Origin: an uncultured Clostridium sp.
Lineage (GTDB): Bacteria; Bacillota; Clostridia; TANB77; CAG-508
Length of the DNA stretch: 57,196 nt
NCBI GenBank assembly: GCA_930980855.1
Contig: CAKNIZ010000008.1
Coordinates: 1 to 57,196 of the forward strand
Direction: 5' to 3'
Under the pieces are notes generated by a model that was not told where the DNA came from, ran no database searches, and saw nothing but the letters and a program-made list of their open reading frames with translations. The translations under genes and the position numbers were made by a program. Below, piece by piece: positions 1 to 7,640 of this stretch (its first letter is position 1; every line of letters starts with the position of its first letter).

Positions 1-103
1 GATTTTGTTTTCTAAGTTCTTAAGAAAAATTTTCCGATACTTCTTGACACTAATTTTTAGTTAATTTGGTTATTATTTACGTTTTCTGTTATACTGTCAG
101 ATT

Positions 104-1309
104 TTATAAACATAGAACAACACGAAATCCAGTATCATTTACAGGGGTTCCTGAGTTTTTGCTATAACGATATGAAGCTGAAATACTTGAACTAGAACTA
201 CTATAACATCCTCCTCTAACGACTCTCGATCCAATTATATCAGTTTCCATTCCCCATTCCCAAGCATTTCCTGCTAAATCATAGATATTTTTTACTCTAT
301 AATTATCACTCGAACCACAAGTAGCTAAACTAGAGGAATCATAATTTCCTTTTCCGCTTGAATTTCTTACAAATGAGTCTTCTGCACAGGTTGTGGTTTT
401 ATAATTAGGATCAATCCAAGCCATTATTGCATCCCATTGTGTTCCATAGATTAATGTACCAGTTATATCATATGTTCCTTGATTTACATACATTCCTTTT
501 GCTTTTGCAACAGCACCTTCTGTTCCTATATCTGTTGTACTATTCCCCCATGCAATATTAGTCCAAACGGTCGCACCTTTCTTGCTAACAATTGTATCTA
601 CTCCATTTATTTTCTCTTTTCCTGCTTCATATCTTGCCACATAAAATCCATGATTTTCTTCTACACTTTGCATCATATTATTGTATTCTTCTACCTCATT
701 TTGATATCTATATGATACTGATGCTGGTTCGTTAAAAGTTGCACTTTGAGTCGCACCATAGTTAGGATATCTTTTAAAATCTGATATATTTTCTACTGGT
801 ATCCATACAAATTGGTTTCCAACTAAGCCGTCTCCTGGTATATTTGCTTGATCTGCATATTTATCACTTGAATATTTATTTTCATCTAATGGCGAGTCAG
901 AAATTACTATCCCTGTATCTTTTGCTCCACCTACATAGTAGAATGCTTTTGGTATCGTTACTCCTTCTACTTCTTCTATATGACTTTTATATGTACCTGT
1001 AATCTTCACTCCATTTACATATGCAGTTTTTCCTTCTAATAAATCTTCAGGTGTTGCATTAGCATCTGATGTGTCTAATATTTCTAATTTTCCAGTTATT
1101 CCACCAATTGTAATTCCTTTTCTTATATTATTAGCTATTAAACTTGAATTTTCATTTCCACTTGCATAGTATTCATTATTACTTATTTGATTATTTATGA
1201 CCATATTTTGAATTATTATAGTACTTATTAATAAAGCAATTATAATTATAGATATTAGTATTATTATTCTTTCTTTTTTAGTTAATTTTATTATTTCTTT
1301 CTTTAACAT
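104..1309 (-). CDS. Membrane-anchored FGE-sulfatase-like surface protein
   Basis: A 401-aa protein with one hydrophobic N-terminal segment (about residues 14-34) and a long extracytoplasmic part. The C-terminal half carries formylglycine-generating-enzyme-fold (C-type-lectin-like) landmarks: 'FVWIPVENIS', 'GFYVARYEAG', 'NIYDLAGNAWEWGMETD', 'RVVRGGCY' and the terminal 'GFRVVL'. In this fold the last roughly 40 residues form an exposed, often variable surface, and here they are Ser/Tyr-rich. I start at ATG 1309 because AAAGGAG lies just ahead of it; an ATG six codons upstream has no ribosome binding site. The role is probably surface display or binding; enzymatic FGE activity is not implied. 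It resembles diversity-generating-retroelement targets, but no reverse transcriptase or template repeat is in the window. Confidence 0.75.
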   Translation of the reverse strand: MLKKEIIKLTKKERIIILISIIIIALLISTIIIQNMVINNQISNNEYYASGNENSSLIANNIRKGITIGGITGKLEILDTSDANATPEDLLEGKTAYVNGVKITGTYKSHIEEVEGVTIPKAFYYVGGAKDTGIVISDSPLDENKYSSDKYADQANIPGDGLVGNQFVWIPVENISDFKRYPNYGATQSATFNEPASVSYRYQNEVEEYNNMMQSVEENHGFYVARYEAGKEKINGVDTIVSKKGATVWTNIAWGNSTTDIGTEGAVAKAKGMYVNQGTYDITGTLIYGTQWDAIMAWIDPNYKTTTCAEDSFVRNSSGKGNYDSSSLATCGSSDNYRVKNIYDLAGNAWEWGMETDIIGSRVVRGGCYSSSSSSISASYRYSKNSGTPVNDTGFRVVLCL

Positions 1310-1330
1310 ATATCGCACTCCTTTCATTTT

Positions 1331-1377
1331 AATAACAAAAAACTACACCTTTTAGATTCGTCTAAAAAGCATAGTCT
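1331..1377 (-). promoter_or_regulatory. Leader hairpin with U-run upstream of the surface-protein gene
   Basis: On the minus strand TTTTAGACGAATCTAAAA forms a hairpin followed after a few bases by a run of T (about 1337-1342). It lies between the leader ORF and the ribosome binding site of the surface-protein gene. It could act as an attenuator or mRNA-processing hairpin. Confidence 0.35.
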
Positions 1378-1406
1378 TTCTTCTATGTTTACATAAGTTT
1401 ATTTTG

Positions 1407-1463
1407 TTAAATCCTACGATATATATATATATATACAGCCCCAAGGCTTTCAAGTGTTCTCAT
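1407..1463 (-). CDS. 18-codon leader ORF containing a TA-dinucleotide tract
   Basis: ATG at 1463 is preceded by AAAGGAG at good spacing and opens an 18-aa ORF reading MRTLESLGAVYIYIYRRI, then TAA. The Tyr-Ile stretch is encoded by a pure TA run. A change of one TA unit would shift the frame so that reading continues into the next 55 bases and stops near 1352, inside a hairpin just upstream of the surface-protein gene's ribosome binding site. It could be a leader peptide that couples or attenuates expression. This is inferred from sequence only; translation is unproven. Confidence 0.45.
   Translation of the reverse strand: MRTLESLGAVYIYIYRRI
1419..1435. repeat. TA microsatellite
   Basis: An uninterrupted alternating AT run of 17 bases inside the leader ORF. 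Dinucleotide runs slip during replication, so the length may vary between cells or strains. Confidence 0.8.
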
Positions 1464-1557
1464 TGTTTTCTCCTTTGTCTTTATTATTTTACCATTCTTA
1501 AGTTATCATTTCAAGGTAAATCATTATTTAAGTTACTTATTTTTTTCATCTTCTAAT

Positions 1558-1582
1558 AAGCCTACTATAAATGGGCTTTTTA
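1558..1582 (+). terminator. Hairpin with U-run, orphan
   Basis: AAGCC...GGGCTTTTT reads as a short plus-strand intrinsic terminator, but no plus-strand gene ends here. The wider 1464-1815 gap otherwise holds a gene remnant and the upstream region of the next plus-strand gene. Confidence 0.35.
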
Positions 1583-1732
1583 ACATAAAGAATTTACAAA
1601 ATCTAAACCTTCAAAAGTTATATTATTACTAGAAATATATTCTTTTTGATTAGAAGAATGAATTTTAGAACAATTAACAATATCTCTTTTCAATTGATAA
1701 GTATTTGTGGTAGAATACTTTTCTCTATTTTT
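1580..1732 (-). pseudogene. C-terminal gene remnant of about 50 codons
   Basis: The minus strand is open for 50 codons with protein-like composition (contains 'TYQLKRDIV' and 'NITFEGLDFVNSL') and ends at a TAA at 1580. The frame begins right after a stop at 1733 and has no convincing start codon or ribosome binding site. I read it as the tail of a decayed gene. The family is not recognised; a chance open frame in AT-rich DNA is possible. Confidence 0.25.
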
Positions 1733-1815
1733 CTAAAAAATTCTGAAACTAAAATTTATTTTTCTATTGTAAAATTTTGTAATATGATGTATGCTTTTGT
1801 AAAGGAGAGAGAATT

Positions 1816-2232
1816 TTGAATAGATTAGATATAAAAAGAATGAAGAATTGTAAGCAAATATTAAAAATTGGTGAACTAACTGAAGAAATAATAAATATAT
1901 TAAATATAAATGAAAAACCAAGAAATATAAAGTTTGCTTATGATAGAATACAACATTGTGAAAAACATAAAAAAGAATTTAAAGATAATCAATCATATGA
2001 AAAGGGCATGGAGAAAATACCATTAATCATAAATGAACCTGATTATGTAGGATATAATACAAAGAATAATAGTATAGAATATATAAAAAGACTTGATGAC
2101 TTGACACTTGTTGCAATAAGAATAAAACCTAAAGGAGATTTATTTCTTAGAAGTATTTATCCAATAAGTGAAGTTAAGCTAAAAAATAAAATTATATCAA
2201 AAGAATATAAAGATGTAAAAAGAGGTGCTTGA
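1816..2232 (+). CDS. PBECR-like (barnase/EndoU/ColicinD/RelE fold) small nuclease-like protein
   Basis: A 138-aa protein starting at TTG 1816, chosen because AAAGGAGAGAG sits 8 bases upstream; the first ATG is eight codons further in with no site. Residues about 40-125 follow the pattern of the phage/polymorphic-toxin PBECR nuclease group: a His-containing helix ('YDRIQHCEKHKKEF'), then 'IPLIINEPDYVGYN', a Lys in the next strand ('SIEYIKRL'), and a strand pair ending 'LFLRSIYPIS'. Such domains cut RNA and occur in toxins and mobile elements. No antitoxin or immunity gene lies beside it. Family assignment is tentative; lineage-specific hypothetical is the alternative. Confidence 0.5.
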   Translation: MNRLDIKRMKNCKQILKIGELTEEIINILNINEKPRNIKFAYDRIQHCEKHKKEFKDNQSYEKGMEKIPLIINEPDYVGYNTKNNSIEYIKRLDDLTLVAIRIKPKGDLFLRSIYPISEVKLKNKIISKEYKDVKRGA

Positions 2233-2245
2233 AACACCCCTTTTT
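2222..2245 (+). terminator. Terminator of the PBECR-like gene
   Basis: GGTG/CACC hairpin overlapping the stop codon, followed by CCTTTTTATTT. Confidence 0.55.
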
Positions 2246-2250
2246 ATTTA

Positions 2251-2335
2251 GTTATTTAGTAGGACGGCGTACCCTACATCTCTTTTCAGACCATCTCTGG
2301 CGTGGCAGCTGCCTCATATTCTGCCCTTAAATAAC
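2251..2335. other. Compact GC-rich inverted-repeat block, possible small RNA or 21-aa peptide
   Basis: GTTATTTA (2251) and TAAATAAC (2328) bracket a GC-rich core holding two more hairpins: GTAGG/CCTAC around 2260-2277 and GGCAGCTGCC around 2305-2314. On the minus strand an ATG at 2317 preceded by AAGGG opens a very basic 21-codon ORF ending at 2252. It looks like a folded RNA or a palindromic element and is unlike families A and B. I do not recognise it. The rest of the gap to 2504 contains only AT-rich sequence and a TAGATGCATCTA palindrome. Confidence 0.35.
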
Positions 2336-2504
2336 CATTAATATTATATGCAACAAAACTTATTGTTATTCTTATTATAAGATAGATTTTATATTTTGTC
2401 AATCATATTTTTACAAAAATATTTAGAGCAAATTGTATAACTATTCTTCTGAACTTGAAATAGATGCATCTAATAGAATCCTTACATTTTTTTAAATTGC
2501 TCTT

Positions 2505-4223
2505 CTATTTTAATACTTCTTTTATTTCTTCATTTCTCTTAATTTTTTGAGTTGTCGTTTTTATTAAAGGTTTATCTGTTAAAATCATATGTTTTATGTA
2601 TTTATATGGTGGAAATGTTTTATTTACATCTTTTATTTTATTCCAGATAATATCATACAATTTTTCTTCCTCTATATCTCCATATTTTTCTTTTACTACT
2701 TCTTTGTTATATACGACTTTGACAGCAATTTTAATTTTTGTTCTATCATCTTCCTCAGGCATTCCAAATACAAAAGATTCTTCTACTTCTGGTATTCTAT
2801 TTACTAATGTTTCTACTTCTTCTGGAAATACTTTTTTACCATTTTTCAAAACAATCATATCTTTTCTTCTACCTGTAATAAATAAAAATCCATCTTTGTC
2901 TATATATCCTAAATCTCCGGTATAGAACCATCCATCTTTTAATACTGCGTTTGTTGCTTCTTCATTTTCATAATATCCTAACATGACATTTGGACCTTTT
3001 ACTCTAATTTCACCTATTCCATTTTCGTCTTTATTTACAATTTCCACTTGTACATCTTTAAGAGGAACACCAACAGAACCTAGTTTCATCTTAAAATCAT
3101 TTTCTGCTGCAATTACTGGAGATGTTTCAGTAAGTCCATATCCTTGAACCATCTTAATTCCTAAATCGTTAAATCCTTTTGCTGTTCTTTTGTCTAGTGG
3201 AGCACCTCCTGAAATAACAAATCTCATTTCTCCACCTAAACCATCTATAACTTGTTTAAATAATTTTCTTCTTATGTCAATATGCAATTTTAAAAGTCCA
3301 TTACTTACTTTTTTAGCCACATTTATTAATTTTGTTTTATTTTGTTTTTCTATTTCCTTTTCTATGTTTTCATACATTTTATCTACAAGAAGCGGAACTC
3401 CAACAAAAATTGTAACTTTGTATTCTTTTAAATTCTTTTGAATATATCTTAATCCATCTGTAAAAACAGTCTTAACTCCACAAGCCAACATAACTATCAT
3501 TGCTGTTGAGCCGAATATATGGTGAAATGGCAAAAATGCAATATTTACATCTTTGTCTGTTATAGGTTCTACTAATTGCATATTATATACATTTGTTGCT
3601 ATTCCATATTGTGATAACATAACTGCTTTAGATTTTGAAGTAGTACCAGATGTAAATAATAGTATACTCATTCCTTTAGAATCTACTTCATGATTTACAT
3701 ATTCCTTATTTCCACTATTTAGGATTTTCTTTCCTTTTTCAAGTAAATCTAATAAGCTTGTAAAGCCTTTTAAAGTACTCATACTTATATATTCTTTAAT
3801 TTGAGTTTTGTTGTTATCTTTTATAGTTTTAATCTTATCTTCATATTTTTCATCAAATATTATGGCTTCTGCTTTACTTCTTACAAGTGAATCTTCTAGT
3901 TCTTCTACTTGAAGTTCTTTATCTAATGGAACTGAAACCATTCCACCTAAAAGGCATGATAAATGTGCTAAAGCCCATTCATATCTATTTCTTCCACAAA
4001 TAGCAATTCTTTTGCCTTTTAATTTCAAATTATATAAAGCAGTTCCTAAAGCATTTACTTCATCTAATAATTTTTTATATGTAGTGTTTTTATATTCTAC
4101 TCCTTTATCTTTAATAATTTTGGTAACGAATGCTACATGATTTGGATATGATTTTACAGAATTGTATAGTATTTCTTTTATATTTTCAAATCTAGTAGCT
4201 TCTCTAAACTTTTCTTTTTCCAT
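2505..4223 (-). CDS. AMP-dependent acyl-CoA synthetase (long-chain fatty acid-CoA ligase type)
   Basis: A 572-aa ANL-superfamily adenylating enzyme that activates a fatty acid with ATP and CoA. Visible motifs: the phosphate-binding loop 'LLFTSGTTSKSKAVMLSQ' (about residue 188), 'GYGLTETSPV' (about 362), 'GWFYTGDLGYIDKDG' (about 432), the hinge 'GRRKDMIV', and the C-terminal catalytic lysine region 'TTTQKIKR'. Length is normal for the FadD/AMP-binding family. It sits alone between a structured gap and repeat A1. The natural chain length cannot be read from sequence. A role in lipid recycling or envelope lipid synthesis is likely. Confidence 0.9.
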   Translation of the reverse strand: MEKEKFREATRFENIKEILYNSVKSYPNHVAFVTKIIKDKGVEYKNTTYKKLLDEVNALGTALYNLKLKGKRIAICGRNRYEWALAHLSCLLGGMVSVPLDKELQVEELEDSLVRSKAEAIIFDEKYEDKIKTIKDNNKTQIKEYISMSTLKGFTSLLDLLEKGKKILNSGNKEYVNHEVDSKGMSILLFTSGTTSKSKAVMLSQYGIATNVYNMQLVEPITDKDVNIAFLPFHHIFGSTAMIVMLACGVKTVFTDGLRYIQKNLKEYKVTIFVGVPLLVDKMYENIEKEIEKQNKTKLINVAKKVSNGLLKLHIDIRRKLFKQVIDGLGGEMRFVISGGAPLDKRTAKGFNDLGIKMVQGYGLTETSPVIAAENDFKMKLGSVGVPLKDVQVEIVNKDENGIGEIRVKGPNVMLGYYENEEATNAVLKDGWFYTGDLGYIDKDGFLFITGRRKDMIVLKNGKKVFPEEVETLVNRIPEVEESFVFGMPEEDDRTKIKIAVKVVYNKEVVKEKYGDIEEEKLYDIIWNKIKDVNKTFPPYKYIKHMILTDKPLIKTTTQKIKRNEEIKEVLK

Positions 4224-4345
4224 GCACTATCTCCTATCTTTTAATAATAAGATAATATTATCACAACTAACTTCTTTATTCAATTTTCCGACCAGTCCTT
4301 CTATGAGATTTAACAATATTCCTTAAATTGCACTTATGTCATAAA

Positions 4346-4574
4346 AATAAATATATGATTTCAAATTCCCATAGCAGGTATCCCTTAAAAATTTAACGTT
4401 TTTATCCAAATAATATATAGTTTTAAATTCAAGGGGAGCGCAGTGCGAAGCCGAAGTGAGCCGTCCGGAGCGTCCCTGCTCCGGGAATTTTAAACTATAT
4501 ATTATTTTTTAAAAGAAACCTTAAATTCTCAAAATAGGAATACTCTGGAAATTTGAAACCACATATTATCTTAA
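4346..4574. repeat. Degenerate outer family-A palindrome (relic) containing copy A1
   Basis: AATATATGATTTCAAATTC at about 4350 and its diverged inverted partner GAAATTTGAAACCACATATT at about 4548 look like the ends of an older family-A element. The intact 98-bp copy A1 lies inside it. The flanks between outer and inner copies retain partial symmetry (TTTTT/AAAAG). This suggests an insertion of one element into another. Confidence 0.5.
4409..4506. repeat. Family A palindromic element, copy A1 (98 bp)
   Basis: Begins AATAATATATAGTTTTAAAT and ends with the inverted complement ATTTTAAACTATATATTATT. The AT-rich arms enclose a GC-rich core with GCGAAGCCGAAGTGAGCC and a GGAGC/GCTCC hairpin. Copies A2 and A3 have the same length and core. 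There is no coding capacity, so it behaves as a miniature palindromic element. Confidence 0.85.
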
Positions 4575-4601
4575 TTTCTAAGAAATAGAAGTTTAAAAAT
4601 T

Positions 4602-5291
4602 TTATTTTCCTATCTTACCTTCCAATTGTTTTTCATAAATTTTCATTATATTGTTATCTATAATATTAAGTATCTTCGAATATATTTTCATCTTTTTAGA
4701 GTCTTTACTAGAAAGTTCATACTTTTTCTTATATTTTATTTTATGTTCTGTTGTAGCCCAAAAGTCCATAGCCATTGTTCTTAATTGTATTTCAACTTTT
4801 ATTGGTATATAAGTATTATCGTATTGAATGAAATCTTCTAGTATAATGTGATAGCCCATATATCCACTCTTTTTAGGATTTTTTATATAATCCTTTTCAT
4901 TTAGAATTCTTATATTAGGAATTTTATGAATTATTTTTATAACCTTATAAATATCACTTTTAAAAGTACAAATAACTCTTATACCTGCTATGTCATTAAT
5001 CTTTTCTATTAAGTCATTATACGTCATATCATAGTTCTTTTTTTTCATTTTTCCTACTATACTTTCTTTAGTTTTTATTCTGCTTGTAATATGATTTACA
5101 ACATCATACTCATACATTTCTTTTAAGTATTCTTGAATAATTGTTAATTTCTGCACAATATCGGTTTTGGCATTTTCATATAATGACATAAGCATTTCAA
5201 ATTCTTTATTTTCCATATTTAGTGGAATTAGTGCTGAGCTTTTCGCTAATTCTTCATTTTCAACTTTCAATGTATTTTCTGTTTTAACCAC
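4602..5291 (-). CDS. Small alarmone synthetase (RelA/SpoT synthetase domain only)
   Basis: A 229-aa protein with one (p)ppGpp synthetase domain and no HD hydrolase, TGS or ACT domain. Motifs: 'RIKTKESIVGKM' (ATP-binding basic region), 'INDIAGIRVICTF' with the conserved Asp, 'KSGYMGYHI' and 'VEIQLRTMAMDFWAT', the last containing the Glu and Gln of the GDP site. It transfers pyrophosphate from ATP to GDP, probably under cell-wall stress as for YjbM/YwaC. The start is uncertain: GTG 5291 gives 229 aa but overlaps the only SD-like sequence. ATG 5216 aligns better with the N-terminus of YjbM-type proteins but has no clear ribosome binding site. Confidence 0.85.
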   Translation of the reverse strand: MVKTENTLKVENEELAKSSALIPLNMENKEFEMLMSLYENAKTDIVQKLTIIQEYLKEMYEYDVVNHITSRIKTKESIVGKMKKKNYDMTYNDLIEKINDIAGIRVICTFKSDIYKVIKIIHKIPNIRILNEKDYIKNPKKSGYMGYHIILEDFIQYDNTYIPIKVEIQLRTMAMDFWATTEHKIKYKKKYELSSKDSKKMKIYSKILNIIDNNIMKIYEKQLEGKIGK

Positions 5292-5380
5292 CTCATTTCT
5301 TTATTTTTCATTATTTTACACAAGAATTGTAACCTAATTGTGTCCTACTAGTAAATTTAAAGAACTTATTTATCATATAT

Positions 5381-5409
5381 GAAAAAGAAAAGAAACAAAT
5401 ACGTTTCTT
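5381..5409 (-). terminator. Terminator of the dps-like gene
   Basis: AGAAAC/GTTTCT hairpin followed on the minus strand by TTTCTTTTTC. Confidence 0.65.
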
Positions 5410-5421
5410 CCCTTTTTCATT

Positions 5422-5850
5422 CTATGAATTTACTTGATTTAACATCCAACATTTTTTCTTGTAATCTTTTAAATAATCATCCATTAATGCTGATGTAGTA
5501 TATGCACTTTCACTGTCTGCTTCTTCTTTAATTTTCTTACAATTTTCAATTAAAATTTCATAACCTTGTAATACATCTTTCCATACTTCTTCTGAACGAA
5601 TCTTTTTACTTTCAGCCTCTTTTATTTGAGCAGTTTCTAAATATTCTTTCATTGTTGCCATAACTCTGCAGCCTTTGCTTATAATATGTTCTGCTACTTC
5701 ATCAATTTGTTCATTAATTTCATTGTAATATTCTTCTAATTTTTCATGTGCAGTAAAAAAATCTTTTCCTGTAATATTCCAATGATAATTTTGAAGTTTC
5801 CTATAAAATACATTTAAATTAGATAATAATAAATTTAAATCATCACACAT
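5422..5850 (-). CDS. dps: Dps-family ferritin-like DNA-protection protein
   Basis: A 142-aa four-helix Dps protein that stores iron, uses H2O2 as oxidant and protects DNA. The ferroxidase pattern is present: 'NYHWNITGKDFFTAHEKLEE' gives both His ligands, and 'EQIDEVAEHI' gives the Asp/Glu ligands. Length is typical for the clostridial form. I start at ATG 5850, seven bases after AGAGG; in-frame ATGs upstream have no usable site. Probably monocistronic. Confidence 0.85.
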   Translation of the reverse strand: MCDDLNLLLSNLNVFYRKLQNYHWNITGKDFFTAHEKLEEYYNEINEQIDEVAEHIISKGCRVMATMKEYLETAQIKEAESKKIRSEEVWKDVLQGYEILIENCKKIKEEADSESAYTTSALMDDYLKDYKKKCWMLNQVNS

Positions 5851-5903
5851 AATCATACCTCTTTTCATAATATTTGGTATAATTATTTCCAAAATAACAA
5901 ATT

Positions 5904-6659
5904 TTATTCTTCTATAAACATAGCTTTTGCAATATAAGGCAAAATATCTTCAGCACTATACCATCCAGACATTTTTACTTTTCCATAAAGGCCATTTGGA
6001 TTGGAAACATACACTTTATTGTCACCGTCAGTTGCTAGCAATAACATATAATGAGAAGCGGTAGTCCATTTATCATCTGGGTTGTTCCACACACAGATTA
6101 ATATAGGTTTATCTTGAAGTAGATGCTCAAAAATATAATCTTTCTTAAAATATACATCTGCATACAAAAAGTCTGTATTGCTAATCCCAAACCTTGAACT
6201 TAATTCCTTTGACATTTGATCTCCTTCTAAATGTTCTTCTGGAAAATTTACATATATTTTTCTTAAGTCTTCTGGTGTATAGTTCATTTCATAGCCACTT
6301 AGAAGTGTTGCAATTGCTGCTAAACCACATCCGTTTTCTTCAAAAGTTCCTCCCCAATAAGACTTGTCTTTCCAAGAAGCATTTCCTACTTGCTTATATT
6401 CTATATATTTTCTATTTATTGAATTAAAAATAGTATCATATCCATCTTTTCCATCTACTTTTTCTTGACCTCTACCTGCAAACTTCTCGTTATATGCAAG
6501 TTCTTCTAAGTTAAATTCTATCTGTTTTTCTCCCTGAAGATACGATCCCATTTCACCTAATTTTGAGCTAAGAAATTCCACTCCTTTATTAATTACTAAA
6601 ATTAAAATAATTATAATAAACACTATTAATTTTACATTTACTTTTTTCTTTGTTTTCAT
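5904..6659 (-). CDS. Membrane-anchored C39-like (papain-fold) peptidase
   Basis: A 251-aa protein with a basic start, a transmembrane helix (about residues 10-27) and an extracytoplasmic C39-type papain-fold domain. Catalytic candidates: Cys in 'NGCGLAAIATLLSGY', His in 'TASHYMLLLAT' and Asn in 'VYVSNPNGLYG'. ATG 6659 is preceded by GGAGGGACGT. In its family the domain often hydrolyses peptide or amide bonds at the cell surface; no leader-peptide bacteriocin or ABC exporter is next to it, so it is not an obvious bacteriocin-processing enzyme. The substrate is unknown. Confidence 0.7.
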   Translation of the reverse strand: MKTKKKVNVKLIVFIIIILILVINKGVEFLSSKLGEMGSYLQGEKQIEFNLEELAYNEKFAGRGQEKVDGKDGYDTIFNSINRKYIEYKQVGNASWKDKSYWGGTFEENGCGLAAIATLLSGYEMNYTPEDLRKIYVNFPEEHLEGDQMSKELSSRFGISNTDFLYADVYFKKDYIFEHLLQDKPILICVWNNPDDKWTTASHYMLLLATDGDNKVYVSNPNGLYGKVKMSGWYSAEDILPYIAKAMFIEE

Positions 6660-6770
6660 ACGTCCCTCCATTAATTAAATTATACAGAGGTAAAATTAAT
6701 AATGTTTTAAAAATTTCTAAATAATTTCTTACGATTTTCTTACATTCTCGCCATTTTACTGCATATATGG

Positions 6771-6776
6771 TATAAT
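6771..6776 (+). promoter_or_regulatory. Extended -10 promoter for the vanRS-like pair
   Basis: TGGTATAAT: a consensus -10 with the TGn extension and a weak -35. The transcript would start near 6783, at the first base of the left arm of the inverted repeat that brackets element B1. Confidence 0.55.
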
Positions 6777-6781
6777 TTATG

Positions 6782-6945
6782 CATAGTTACAATTCACAGC
6801 GAGTATAAAAATCCTTTAAAATTGTATATTCAAAGATTTTTTGTTTCTTGCTGTCGGACGTAAAGTCCTCCAAACTGCGCGAAACTGCAAAATCTTGAAT
6901 ATACAATTATATGAATTTGATAAGAAGCTGTGAATTGTAACTATG
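6782..6945. repeat. 19-bp perfect inverted repeat bracketing element B1
   Basis: CATAGTTACAATTCACAGC at 6782-6800 is perfectly complementary to 6927-6945. The right arm abuts the GGAGG of the response-regulator gene. In RNA the arms would form the base of a long hairpin in the 5' leader. The arm sequence is unrelated to the arms around other B copies. Confidence 0.85.
6821..6907 (-). repeat. Family B palindromic element, copy B1 (short form, 87 bp)
   Basis: ATTGTATATTC...GAATATACAAT ends enclose a GC-rich core with GTCGGACGTAAAGTCC and AACTGCGCGAAACTGC. It is the same short form as B2 and B7 but inverted relative to them. Confidence 0.85.
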
Positions 6946-6956
6946 TGGAGGTAATT

Positions 6957-7640
6957 ATGTACAATATTTTAGTGTTAGATGATGAAAAAGAAATTGCAGA
7001 TTTAGTTGAGTTTTCTCTTAAAGATGCAAACTTTAATATATATAAATTTACTAATAGTAAAGATGCGATAAAATGTATCAATTCTACACCTTTAGATATG
7101 GCTATTCTAGATGTAATGCTACCAGATATAGATGGATTTTCTATTTGTAAAAAGATTCGTGAGAAATATAATTTCCCTATTCTAATGCTTACAGCTAAAG
7201 TTGATGACGTGTCTAAAATTAAAGGATTATCTGTTGGTGCTGATGATTATATTACAAAGCCATTTAATCCATTAGAATTACAGGCAAGGGTAAAATCTGC
7301 TTTACGAAGATTTTATGAATACAATAAATCCGGTTCTAAAAGTGAAATTATTGAAATTGGAGCTTTGACTATAAATGAATCCAATCATAAGTGCTTTTTA
7401 TATGATGAAGAAATTGATTTGACTCCCATCGAATTCTCAATTCTTCTATATCTATGTCAAAATAAAGGTAAAGTTGTTAGTTCAGAGGAATTATTTGAGA
7501 ATGTTTGGAAAGAAAAATATTTAGACTGTAACAATACTGTTATGGTTCATATAAAAAGGCTTAGAGAAAAATTACATGAACAACCTAAGAATCCGAAAAT
7601 TATAAAAACAGTTTGGGGGATTGGCTATGAAATTGAATGA
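6957..7640 (+). CDS. OmpR-family response regulator, VanR-like
   Basis: A 227-aa regulator with a receiver domain (acidic pocket 'LDDE', phospho-acceptor Asp in 'AILDVMLPDIDG', 'LMLTAK', Lys in 'DDYITKPFNP') and a C-terminal winged helix ('LTPIEFSILLYLC', 'VWGIGYEIE'). It follows VanR of vancomycin-resistance operons closely along its whole length, for example 'EIADLVEFSLK' and 'TVMVHIKRLREKLHE'. I start at ATG 6957 after GGAGG. The upstream ATG at 6930 lies inside the inverted-repeat arm and has no site. It overlaps the downstream kinase gene. No vanHAX genes are near, so it probably controls other wall genes. Confidence 0.88.
   Translation: MYNILVLDDEKEIADLVEFSLKDANFNIYKFTNSKDAIKCINSTPLDMAILDVMLPDIDGFSICKKIREKYNFPILMLTAKVDDVSKIKGLSVGADDYITKPFNPLELQARVKSALRRFYEYNKSGSKSEIIEIGALTINESNHKCFLYDEEIDLTPIEFSILLYLCQNKGKVVSSEELFENVWKEKYLDCNNTVMVHIKRLREKLHEQPKNPKIIKTVWGIGYEIE

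Noticed and set aside
2251..2335. Known riboswitch (c-di-GMP, ZTP, fluoride, preQ1, THF) or self-cleaving ribozyme
   Set aside because: None of the conserved core sequences I know for these classes could be matched, and it sits at gene ends, not in a leader.
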